Source of the DNA: Nocardioides sp. LHD-245 | GTDB taxonomy: Bacteria > Actinomycetota > Actinomycetes > Propionibacteriales > Nocardioidaceae | NCBI RefSeq assembly: GCF_030929495.1 | Contig: NZ_JAVFWN010000007.1 | Span: 124,001 to 188,000 of the forward strand | DNA: 64,000 bases | Direction: 5' to 3' | Notes under the pieces: generated by a model | Databases searched by the model: none | Told to the model about the DNA's origin: nothing | What the model saw: only the letters and a program-made list of their open reading frames with translations | Translations under genes and position numbers: made by a program | Part shown: positions 26,294 through 33,447 of the stretch, piece by piece | Numbering within the stretch: the stretch's first letter is position 1 | How the letters are laid out: every line of letters begins with the position of its first letter

Positions 26294-27139
26294 GGAGATC
26301 TCTTGGAGCAGGGCGAGCGGGGCGAGCAGTTCGCGGCGTCCCGGGGGCGCCGCGCCCCGGAACACCGCGACGGCATGCTCGAGGACCGGCAGCAGGTAGT
26401 CGTCGTTCAGCGGCACCGGGACGACGACCTCCGGGCGGTCGTCGTGGTTGACCACGACCCGGAAGCCACCGATCCGGGCGGCGCGGTCGTGGAGCACCAT
26501 GCGGACTGCCAGCTCGCCGCAGTGCCCCTGGGCGACCAGCTGTTCGGGGCCGGCGCGGACGTCGTCGACGGCCACGCTCCGACCCCCGTCCAGGAGCTCG
26601 CCGAGGACCTCGTGGAGGAGCTCGGTGACGTGGATGCCGTAGAAGGCCAGCCCGGCGGCTCCGGCGCGGAGGTCTGCCGGGCCGTGGACGCTCACACCGC
26701 GCGGCACGGCGTGCCCGATGTCGTGGCGCAGCCGCCGAGGGACGGCACCGAAGCGGAGAGCGGACCTCGTCGTCACGGAGAGCCCGAGCGCCTCCGCCCG
26801 GTCGAGGAGCGCGTGCGCCGCCGTGACCGTCGCGGCGAACGGCTTGTCCACGAAGACCGGCAGGCCGGCCCCGAGACCGAGCAGCGCGGCCGGCACGTGG
26901 TCGGCGCCCGCCCGGTGCAGCACCAGCAGGCCGTCGACGGCGGCACCGGGCAGCACCGGAGCGACCTGGGCGGAGGCCAGGCCGCCGCTCGCGGCGAGAG
27001 CCAGCGCGTCGGGCGTCGGGTCCGCGACCAGGTGGACCACGCGGACACCGGTGATGCGTCGTTCGGCGTTGAGCAGCCGGAGCGCGTCGGAGGTGTGGGT
27101 GCTGTCGGTCCCTGCGACGGCGAGGCGGAGCGGTGGCAC
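26276..27139 (-). CDS. Gfo/Idh/MocA-family oxidoreductase 3 (divergent)
   Basis: A 287-residue, short member of the Gfo/Idh/MocA family. The N-terminus is LRLAVAGTDSTHTSD, so the usual GxGxxG loop is altered, and the family motif reads VDKPFA. GIHVTELLHEVLG in the second domain supplies a histidine. Two GTG codons are possible: 27139 has TAGGG eight bases upstream and is preferred; 27145 is two codons earlier. It is transcribed convergently to the long operon and divergently from the esterase, with only 32 bases in between. Its loss of the dinucleotide motif suggests altered cofactor use. Confidence 0.75.
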   Translation of the reverse strand: MPPLRLAVAGTDSTHTSDALRLLNAERRITGVRVVHLVADPTPDALALAASGGLASAQVAPVLPGAAVDGLLVLHRAGADHVPAALLGLGAGLPVFVDKPFAATVTAAHALLDRAEALGLSVTTRSALRFGAVPRRLRHDIGHAVPRGVSVHGPADLRAGAAGLAFYGIHVTELLHEVLGELLDGGRSVAVDDVRAGPEQLVAQGHCGELAVRMVLHDRAARIGGFRVVVNHDDRPEVVVPVPLNDDYLLPVLEHAVAVFRGAAPPGRRELLAPLALLQEISSRSPR

Positions 27140-27171
27140 GGGCACGACCCTAGGGGCAGGAGGCCCGACGC

Positions 27172-28134
27172 ATGGTGAGGACGGACGGACCGTGGCTCGA
27201 TCCGGAGCTCGCGGTGGCGCTGGAGGCCATCCCTCACCACGAGCGCCCGCAGGCGACCATCGACCCTGATCGGATCGAGGGAGCCCGGGCCCGCCTGCGG
27301 CGGGCTGTGGAGCTCCCCGACGGCCGTCCGGTGCGCAGCGAGGCGGTGCGGATCGTCCGGGCCGACAACACCTTCCTCGATCTCCGGTTGCACCGACCGG
27401 CCGGGGAAGCACGCCGGTCGTCGGCCCCGGGCGGACCGGTCCTGGTGTGGCTGCACGGCGGCGGCTACTTGCTCGGCTCGGCCCCGAGCGATCCACGGGT
27501 GGAGCAGGAGTACGCCGATCGGGTGGGTTGCGCGGTTGTCGGGGTGGACTACCGCACGGCGCCCGAGCACCCGCATCCCGCGCCGCTCGAGGACGTCCTG
27601 CTCACCCTTGCCTGGTTGCGCGACGGTGGGGGTGGGGGTGGGGGCGCCCCGTCGTGGGTCGCGCTCGGCGGGGAGAGCGCGGGGGCGGGCCTGGCGGCGG
27701 CGACCGTGCTCGCCGCGAAGGACATCGACTTCCAACTGCTGGTCGCGCCGATGCTCGACGACCGCACCGATGAGGCGACGAGCCCGGCGGTGGATGCGCT
27801 CGGGTTGTGGAGCGGCGAGCTGAACCGCCGCGCCTGGGCGCTGTACCAGCGGCCGGAAGCCTCCAGCGCGCCCCTCGCGTCCGCGGCCCGTGCCGCCGCG
27901 CTGGACGGGTCGCCGCCCGCCTACCTCGACGTCGGCTCCGCGGACCTGTTCTGTCGCGAGACCGTCGCGTACGCGCAACGGCTCGACCAGCACGGCGTAC
28001 CGGTGGAACTGCACGTGTGGCCCGGGGCCTACCACGGCTTCTACGAGGTGGCGCCCACCGCGGCCGTCAGTCTCGCCGCGAAGGCAGCACGGGTGCGGGC
28101 GCTGCGTCGCGCGCTCCGACGTGCCGGCGACTGA
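27172..28134 (+). CDS. Alpha/beta hydrolase (hormone-sensitive-lipase type)
   Basis: A 320-residue HSL-family esterase. The oxyanion motif HGGGY is at 95-99, the nucleophile Ser169 in GGESAGAG, and the catalytic His in AYHGFYE near residue 287; an Asp in VGSADLF is the likely acid. No signal peptide. The ATG follows GGAGG. A run of glycines (about 152-158) is encoded by a G-rich repeat. Possibly removes an ester substituent from the imported substrate; it lies between the two operator-controlled units but has no operator of its own that I can see. Confidence 0.88.
   Translation: MVRTDGPWLDPELAVALEAIPHHERPQATIDPDRIEGARARLRRAVELPDGRPVRSEAVRIVRADNTFLDLRLHRPAGEARRSSAPGGPVLVWLHGGGYLLGSAPSDPRVEQEYADRVGCAVVGVDYRTAPEHPHPAPLEDVLLTLAWLRDGGGGGGGAPSWVALGGESAGAGLAAATVLAAKDIDFQLLVAPMLDDRTDEATSPAVDALGLWSGELNRRAWALYQRPEASSAPLASAARAAALDGSPPAYLDVGSADLFCRETVAYAQRLDQHGVPVELHVWPGAYHGFYEVAPTAAVSLAAKAARVRALRRALRRAGD
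27625..27644 (+). repeat. G-tract repeat within esterase gene
   Basis: GG followed by three copies of TGGGGG encodes the Gly run of the esterase. It is a simple slippage-prone repeat and a weak G-quadruplex candidate, because the first run has only two Gs. Confidence 0.6.
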
Positions 28135-28144
28135 GCGAAGGGGG

Positions 28145-28185
28145 TTGACACCGCTCTCGTCCATCTACATGCTGCATGCAACATG
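28145..28185 (+). promoter_or_regulatory. Promoter and GntR-type operator (site D) of the beta-helix unit
   Basis: A consensus TTGACA lies at 28145-28150. The operator CATGCTGCATGCAACATG (28168-28185) matches the perfect site at 17 of 18 positions and its symmetry extends two more bases on each side (28166-28187). It begins 17 bases after the -35 hexamer, that is, on the expected -10 position, and ends 15 bases before the ATG at 28201. Confidence 0.75.
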
Positions 28186-28200
28186 TACAAAGGAGTCAGC

Positions 28201-30006
28201 ATGGGTGAGCAGACGGGGATCAACCGCCGCCGGGTCCTGGGCGGCCTGGGGGTCGCCGCGACCGGCGCCGTCGGCGCCGCGCTGGCGGGGGCCTCGCCGG
28301 CCGGCGCCGTCACGACCGAGGTGACACTGACGGGCTCGGGCGACGAGTCGGCAGCGATCCAGGCGGCGATCGACGCACTCCCGGCGGCCGGCGGTGTCGT
28401 CCTGCTGCCCGCGGGGACCTACCTCGTCGGCACGACCATCGAGCTCCGCAGCAGGGTGACCCTCCGGGGCGCCGGTCGGTCCTCGACGCTGCTGCGCGAC
28501 CACGCCTCGCTCGGCGCCCGGCCCGTGATCTCCGTCGTCGGGTCGGCGGCCGAGCCGCTCGTCGACGTGGTGATCACGGACCTCGGGATCCGCAACGGCA
28601 CGGCGTCGACCGGCGACTACACCGACGGCAAGGACGGCGTCGTGGTCGACCGGTGCGACGGGTTCACGCTGGAGCGCTGTCTCGTCCGGGAGATCCAGGG
28701 CAGTGACGGCATCACCTTCAAGTACTCCCGCAACATCCTGGTCCAGCACTGCCGGTTCCATCGGTGCAACTACAGCATGCTCTACGTGCTGGTGGAGTGC
28801 GAGGACATCCGGATCCTGGAGAACGAGTTCGACACCCTCACCAGCACGGTCTCGCCCAACACCTACGCCATCGGCACTGGAGGGGACAGGAAGGGCGAGG
28901 GCAGGTACTGGCTGAGGAACCTGTGGATCGAACGCAATGTCGTGCGCAACAACCCGATCTGGGAGGGCATCGACTGCCACGGCGGGGAGAACGTCTTCAT
29001 CCAGGACAACTACGTCGAGAACTGCAAGATCGGCGTGGCCGTCCAGAACGCACGTGGCTACGTCGAGGAGCCGGTCCTGCGCAACGTGCACGTCGTCGGC
29101 AACGTCCTCCTCCGCGGCACCGGCCTGCCCGGCAACCGCGGCATCACGGTCGTGGGCAACCTCGACGTGCTCTCCGAGAACATCACGATCGCCGACAACC
29201 GCATCCAGGGCTTCATGGGCCATCCCGACGCGCCGGGATCGATCGCGCTGTACCTGGTCAAGGACGTCCGGGTGGAGCGCAACGAGATCCGTGACTACGC
29301 GGTCTACGGCGTGCACCTCACGAACGCGGTGTTCGGCGCGTCGGTGATCGGCAACAGCTTCCACGACGTGGTCGACACGCCCGCCGGGCAGGAGGCCGCC
29401 ACCGCGGCCATCGGGATCGACGGACTGGGCGCCTATGGCGACACCACCAACGACGTCGTCGGCGCCTACGGGATCCGGATCGAGGGGAACACGGTCGGTG
29501 CCACCGCGCCCGAGCGTCGGCCGAACTGGTTCATCAACGTCGACCGCCCGACGGTCAGCGTCCAGGTCGGCGCGAACGAGGTGCGCAACGTGCGGCAGGA
29601 CACGGCGTACCGGAACACGGCCTACCTCCCGATCGACCGTGGTTCGAAGCCACGAGACCACCTCGTACAGAAGCGAGGTGACGTGGTCACCGACGACCGT
29701 GGGCGTCCGCGCTGGGTGGTCTCCGAGCCCCGGATCGGCTTCGGGTCGCTCGACACCGCGACCGTGTGGGCGCGGGTCGACACGACCAGCGGCAGCGACG
29801 TCGTCGAGGTGGTCGGCGGAGACTGGCGCAAGCTGCCGCCGGGCATGAACGTGCGGATCCCGGGCGCGGGACCGGGGGGATCGGTGTTGAGTACCCGGAT
29901 CCTCGAATACCGGGAGCTGACCCGGATCCGGCTGGAGAAGGCGGCGGCGCGGACCGTCGCGGCGGCGCCGGTGCGCTATCAGGAACTGCGCCTCACCGAG
30001 GCGTGA
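28201..30006 (+). CDS. Tat-exported right-handed beta-helix protein 1 (pectate-lyase-like superfamily)
   Basis: A 601-residue secreted protein. The Tat signal has INRRRVLGG at 8-16, a hydrophobic stretch and an AGAV cleavage region near 37. The mature part begins with the GSGDESAAIQAAIDALP segment used by pectate-lyase and phage-tailspike-like helices, then repeated N-x-(I/V) turns (ILENEF, IERNVV, IQDNYV, VVGNVL, IADNRI, VERNEI, VIGNSF, IEGNTV) of a long parallel beta-helix. The ATG follows AAGGAG; an ATG six codons upstream lies inside the operator. It probably cleaves or binds a polysaccharide outside the cell. Homologous along its length to the protein at 30957. Confidence 0.88.
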   Translation: MGEQTGINRRRVLGGLGVAATGAVGAALAGASPAGAVTTEVTLTGSGDESAAIQAAIDALPAAGGVVLLPAGTYLVGTTIELRSRVTLRGAGRSSTLLRDHASLGARPVISVVGSAAEPLVDVVITDLGIRNGTASTGDYTDGKDGVVVDRCDGFTLERCLVREIQGSDGITFKYSRNILVQHCRFHRCNYSMLYVLVECEDIRILENEFDTLTSTVSPNTYAIGTGGDRKGEGRYWLRNLWIERNVVRNNPIWEGIDCHGGENVFIQDNYVENCKIGVAVQNARGYVEEPVLRNVHVVGNVLLRGTGLPGNRGITVVGNLDVLSENITIADNRIQGFMGHPDAPGSIALYLVKDVRVERNEIRDYAVYGVHLTNAVFGASVIGNSFHDVVDTPAGQEAATAAIGIDGLGAYGDTTNDVVGAYGIRIEGNTVGATAPERRPNWFINVDRPTVSVQVGANEVRNVRQDTAYRNTAYLPIDRGSKPRDHLVQKRGDVVTDDRGRPRWVVSEPRIGFGSLDTATVWARVDTTSGSDVVEVVGGDWRKLPPGMNVRIPGAGPGGSVLSTRILEYRELTRIRLEKAAARTVAAAPVRYQELRLTEA

Positions 30007-30014
30007 GATGCCAC

Positions 30015-30032
30015 GCGGCGCCCACGCGCCGC
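30015..30032 (+). terminator. Perfect short hairpin after beta-helix gene 1
   Basis: GCGGCGC and GCGCCGC pair around a CCAC loop, nine bases after the stop. There is no T-tract, so it is more likely a transcript-stabilising or attenuating hairpin than a full terminator. Confidence 0.4.
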
Positions 30033-30076
30033 ACCTCGGACAGAGGGACGAGCCGGAGAGGTACGGAGAGGCGAGC

Positions 30077-30904
30077 ATGCGAGTCGGCAGGATGCGGACA
30101 GTCGGGGGAGACGTCTTGGTGGAGGAGGTCGAGGCCGGTGTGTACCGCGGGATCGCGGCGCCCGGCGTCACGCTTCAGGAGGTCGCGGCCGGCCGCCCGC
30201 CCCCCCTTCGCGGGGACCCGGTGGAGGGCACCCTCGTGGCGCCACTGGTCCCGGGGAAGATCGTGGCGATCGGCCTCAACTATCTCGATCACATCCGGGA
30301 GGCGGGTGCGGAGCGTCCGGGCGCCCCGCTGGTCTTCACGAAGTTCCCCAGCAGCGTCGTCGGGCCGGGCGACGCCGTCGAGGTCGACCGGAGCATCACC
30401 GAGCGGGTCGACTGGGAGGTCGAGCTGGCCGTCGTGATCGGCCGGCCGGCGCGGCGTGTCACGGCGGAACAGGCGCTCGACCACGTCTACGGGTACACGG
30501 TCGCCAACGACGTCTCTGCCCGCGACGTCCAGTTCAGCGACGGCCAGTGGGTGCGCGGCAAGAGCCTCGACACCTTCTGCCCGCTCGGTCCGGTGGTGGT
30601 CACGGCCGACGAGGTGCCGTCACCGCAGGAGCTGCGACTCGGTTTGCGGGTCAACGGGCAGGACATGCAGAACTCCTCCACGGCCGAGATGCTGTTCGGC
30701 GTCGCCGAGCTGATCTCCTACTGCTCCCACAGCTTCAGCCTGCAACCGGGCGACGTGCTGCTCACCGGTACGCCGTGGGGCTGCGGGGAGTTCATGGAGC
30801 CGAAGACCTCGCTCCACGACGGCGACAGTGTCGAGGCCTGGATCGAGGGGATCGGCAGCCTCGTCAACCCGGTCGTCGAGCTCGGTGGCCACGGACGTCA
30901 GTGA
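30077..30904 (+). CDS. Fumarylacetoacetate hydrolase-family protein
   Basis: A 275-residue FAH-superfamily enzyme. The core motif IGLNYLDHIREAG, the metal-binding DWEVELAVVIGR, and NDVSARDVQF with the acidic ligands are present, as is LLTGTPWGCGEF. Members hydrolyse, decarboxylate or tautomerise 2,4-dioxo acids (acylpyruvases) and also dehydrate or hydrolyse 2-keto-3-deoxy sugar acids. ATG 30077 is preceded by GGAGAGG; upstream in-frame ATG 30008 lies next to the hairpin and has no RBS. Enclosed by the two beta-helix genes, so probably co-expressed and part of the same catabolic route. Confidence 0.87.
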   Translation: MRVGRMRTVGGDVLVEEVEAGVYRGIAAPGVTLQEVAAGRPPPLRGDPVEGTLVAPLVPGKIVAIGLNYLDHIREAGAERPGAPLVFTKFPSSVVGPGDAVEVDRSITERVDWEVELAVVIGRPARRVTAEQALDHVYGYTVANDVSARDVQFSDGQWVRGKSLDTFCPLGPVVVTADEVPSPQELRLGLRVNGQDMQNSSTAEMLFGVAELISYCSHSFSLQPGDVLLTGTPWGCGEFMEPKTSLHDGDSVEAWIEGIGSLVNPVVELGGHGRQ

Positions 30905-30920
30905 TCGGAAATCAACCAGT

Positions 30921-30949
30921 CCGCGCGTCTCGCGCGGCCCATCTGTGGG
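30921..30949 (+). promoter_or_regulatory. Two tandem hairpins covering the RBS of beta-helix gene 2
   Basis: CCGCGCG-TCT-CGCGCGG (30921-30937) is followed without a gap by CCCA-TCTG-TGGG (30938-30949). The second stem includes the first Gs of the GGGAGG ribosome binding site (30947-30952), so the element could tune translation of the second beta-helix protein. Confidence 0.45.
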
Positions 30950-30956
30950 AGGTTCT

Positions 30957-32753
30957 ATGAGCACGGAAGCAGGATTCGGGCGCCGGAGGGTGCTGGGCAT
31001 GGCGGGTGTCGCCGCGGCTGGCGCGGGGGCCGTCGTGATGGGCGTCGCGGCGCCAGCGAGTGCGGCGACGAGTGAGACGTGGCTCGACTCGCTCACCGGA
31101 TCGGGGGATGAGTCGGCCGCCATCCAGGCGGCCATCACGGCCCTCGGCGCCGATGGCGGGATCGTCCGCATCCCACCGGGCACCTACTATCTCGGGTCGA
31201 CGTTGAACCTGGGCTCGAACGTGACCCTGGCCGGCGCGGGCCAGACGGCCACCGTGCTGCGTGACCACGCGAACCTGGGCAACAACACGATGATCAACGT
31301 CATCGGCACCAGTGGTACCCGGAAGAAGAACGTCGCGATCCAGGACCTCACGATCCGCAACGGCACGGCCGGCACGGGCTCTCCGACGAGCGGCCGCGAC
31401 GGGGTCCGGGTCGAGTACACCGACGGCTTCACCCTGGACCGCGTGCGCATCACGGAGATGCAGGGCTACTACGGCGCGAGCGTGGTGCGGAGCACGAACG
31501 TCGTCGTGCGCGACTCGGAGTTCTACCGTTGCGCCCACACCATGATGGCGATCCTGATCGAGGTCGACGGCATCACGGTGACCGGGTCGACCTTCGACAC
31601 CGTCACCAACACCGTGACCGCCGACTGCTACACGCTCATGACCGGCTCGGAGACCAACAACGAGGGCTCGTTCTTCGTCCGCAACATGCTCATCGAGAAC
31701 AACGTCTTCCTCAACAACCCCCGCTGGGAGGGTCTCGACTGCCACGGCGGCGAGAACATCATCATCCGGGGCAACGTCATCAAGAACTGCAAGGTCGGCA
31801 TCGCCCTGCAGCACGCACACGGCTACCTCGCGGACCAGTCGCAGGAGGTCCTCCGCAACGTCCTCATCGCCCACAACACCATCGAGCAGGGCAACGGGGA
31901 CAACGGCCAAGCCGGCATCTCTGTCGTCGGCAACAGCTATCGGATGACGGAGAAGATCCGGATCGTCGGCAACGACGTCACCGGGTTCACCGGCCAGGAC
32001 GCGACGCCGGGCTCGATCACCCTCTACTGCGTGCGGCACGTGTGGATCGAGGACAACGAGATCTGGGAGCACGGGATCTACGGCATCTGCTTCTGGGAGG
32101 CCGTCTACGGCGCGACCATCCGCTCCAACTACTTCTTCGGAGCGAACGCGTCGGCCGCGGCGAACGCGAACAGTGCCGCGATCGGAGTGGTCAGCGTTGG
32201 TACCTTCGGCCTGCGCGTCGAGGACAACACGGTCGACGCGACCGCCATGAACAAGCGGGTCAACTACTTCGTGCGCTCGGCCAGCCAGTACGAGAGCTGG
32301 CAGATCCGCGGCAACCGGATCCTCAACGTCAAGCAGAGCACGCCCTACAACACGGTGAGCCAGCTGCCGGTCGAGCGCGCCTCGATACCGACGACGTTGC
32401 TCGTCCAGTCCTACGGGGACCTGATCTACAACACCAGCGGCAAGGCCGCATGGATCGCGACGGCGCCCAAGATCGGCTACGGGTCGCTCGACAGCTCGTC
32501 GGTGATCGTCCGAGGCACCATCTCGTCCGGCTCCAACCAGATGACGATCGTCTCCGGCGGTTCGAGTGACTACCGCTCGATCCCGCCCGGGATGAACATC
32601 AAGATAACCGGTGCCGGTCCCTCCGGCGGCGTCCTGAACGCCCGCGTGCTCGAGTGGGCGGTGCCGGGCGTCGTCCTGCTGGACACCAACGCCTCGACGT
32701 CGGTGAGCTCCGCGAACGTCTCCTACCAGGCGTTGACGGTGGCCGCGGTGTAG
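30957..32753 (+). CDS. Tat-exported right-handed beta-helix protein 2 (paralogue)
   Basis: A 598-residue secreted protein with a Tat signal (FGRRRVLGMAG at 7-17, cleavage near ASAAT) and the same architecture as the protein at 28201. Shared blocks include GSGDESAAIQAAI, IRNGTAGTG, WEGLDCHGGEN and the closing IPPGMNIKITGAGPSGG segment, so the pair arose by duplication. Repeated ENN/GNN turns continue through about residue 470. No catalytic residues can be assigned by eye; a lyase, epimerase or glycan-binding role is possible. The ATG follows GGGAGG. Confidence 0.87.
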   Translation: MSTEAGFGRRRVLGMAGVAAAGAGAVVMGVAAPASAATSETWLDSLTGSGDESAAIQAAITALGADGGIVRIPPGTYYLGSTLNLGSNVTLAGAGQTATVLRDHANLGNNTMINVIGTSGTRKKNVAIQDLTIRNGTAGTGSPTSGRDGVRVEYTDGFTLDRVRITEMQGYYGASVVRSTNVVVRDSEFYRCAHTMMAILIEVDGITVTGSTFDTVTNTVTADCYTLMTGSETNNEGSFFVRNMLIENNVFLNNPRWEGLDCHGGENIIIRGNVIKNCKVGIALQHAHGYLADQSQEVLRNVLIAHNTIEQGNGDNGQAGISVVGNSYRMTEKIRIVGNDVTGFTGQDATPGSITLYCVRHVWIEDNEIWEHGIYGICFWEAVYGATIRSNYFFGANASAAANANSAAIGVVSVGTFGLRVEDNTVDATAMNKRVNYFVRSASQYESWQIRGNRILNVKQSTPYNTVSQLPVERASIPTTLLVQSYGDLIYNTSGKAAWIATAPKIGYGSLDSSSVIVRGTISSGSNQMTIVSGGSSDYRSIPPGMNIKITGAGPSGGVLNARVLEWAVPGVVLLDTNASTSVSSANVSYQALTVAAV

Positions 32754-32826
32754 CGGACTGAGGACTCGGGGTGGCAGAGACGGTCCCGTCGGCGACACGG
32801 TCGGCGGGCATGGCACGCTGAGCCGG

Positions 32827-33250
32827 GTGACCGCACCGACCGTCGCGTCCCTGTGCTCCGGGCTGGGGCACCACCTGGTTCCCCTGGCGGGCTTCGACCT
32901 GCCCCGCACCGAGGTCACCGCGGTCCACATCAGTGAGCTGCCGGAGCCGGAGGCCTACCTGAGCGGGGTCGAGCTGCTGCTCACCACCGGCCTGGCACTC
33001 CCGGTGGACGAGGCGGGCTGCGCGGCGTACGTCGCCCGGGTGCGGGAGGCGGGCGTCAGCGCGCGCTCGGGCTGGGTCCGGTCCACGGGGAGCCGCCCAG
33101 CCGCTGGTCGCCGCCTGCCGCACGGCGGGCCTGCCGTTGCTCGTGGTCCCAGTCGCGACCCCCTTCCTGACGGTGACACGGGCCTTCTGGACCGCGCAGT
33201 CCCGCTCGACCGGCAGGTCGAGTCCGCGCGGGGAGCGCCCAGCCGCGGCA
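32827..33250 (+). pseudogene. Remnant of a PucR-family regulator (N-terminal domain only)
   Basis: From GTG 32827 the reading matches the PucR N-terminal domain: TEVTAVHISELPEPEAYLSG (shortened) and ELLLTTGLALP, then CAAYVARVREAGVSA. Near 33061-33066 a GCGCGC run shifts the frame: dropping two bases restores LGLGPVHGEP. A second shift near 33090-33099 is needed to recover AACRTAGLPLLVVPVATPF and TVTRAFW in the third frame. After that no homology and no C-terminal HTH remain before the next gene. Two frameshifts plus truncation make this a decayed gene. It may once have regulated the acyl-CoA dehydrogenase or BenE genes. Confidence 0.7.
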
Positions 33251-33447
33251 CCGGGGTCATGGTCGAGCAGGTGCCGCGGCGGCCGCGCCTCGCGCTCGCC
33301 GCGCCGCGTTCTCCCTACGGTCGTGTCATCAGGCAGGAGCAGGCCCGACGGACTCCTATCAGCCCCATGCCGACCCCGCCCGGGGGAGCACGACGACGAC
33401 GCACGACAGATGCTGAGCACCTCTCAGGACGATCAGGAGACCCCGCG
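33251..33447. other. Intergenic remainder before the acyl-CoA dehydrogenase gene
   Basis: I see no gene here. It probably contains the degraded tail of the PucR remnant and the promoter of the acyl-CoA dehydrogenase; TACGGT at 33316-33321 is a possible -10 hexamer. Confidence 0.4.

Noticed and set aside
27625..27644. Strong G-quadruplex
   Set aside because: Only three runs have five Gs and the fourth has two, so at most a two-tetrad structure is possible; it is better read as a Gly-coding repeat.
28165..30171. 668-codon open frame antisense to beta-helix gene 1
   Set aside because: It mirrors the third-position GC bias of the real gene, has Val/Asp/Arg-rich composition without motifs, and would run across the operator and the signal peptide of the true gene.
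30912..32930. 672-codon open frame antisense to beta-helix gene 2
   Set aside because: Same shadow effect: low-complexity composition, no RBS and no domain, whereas the plus strand encodes a clear Tat signal and beta-helix.
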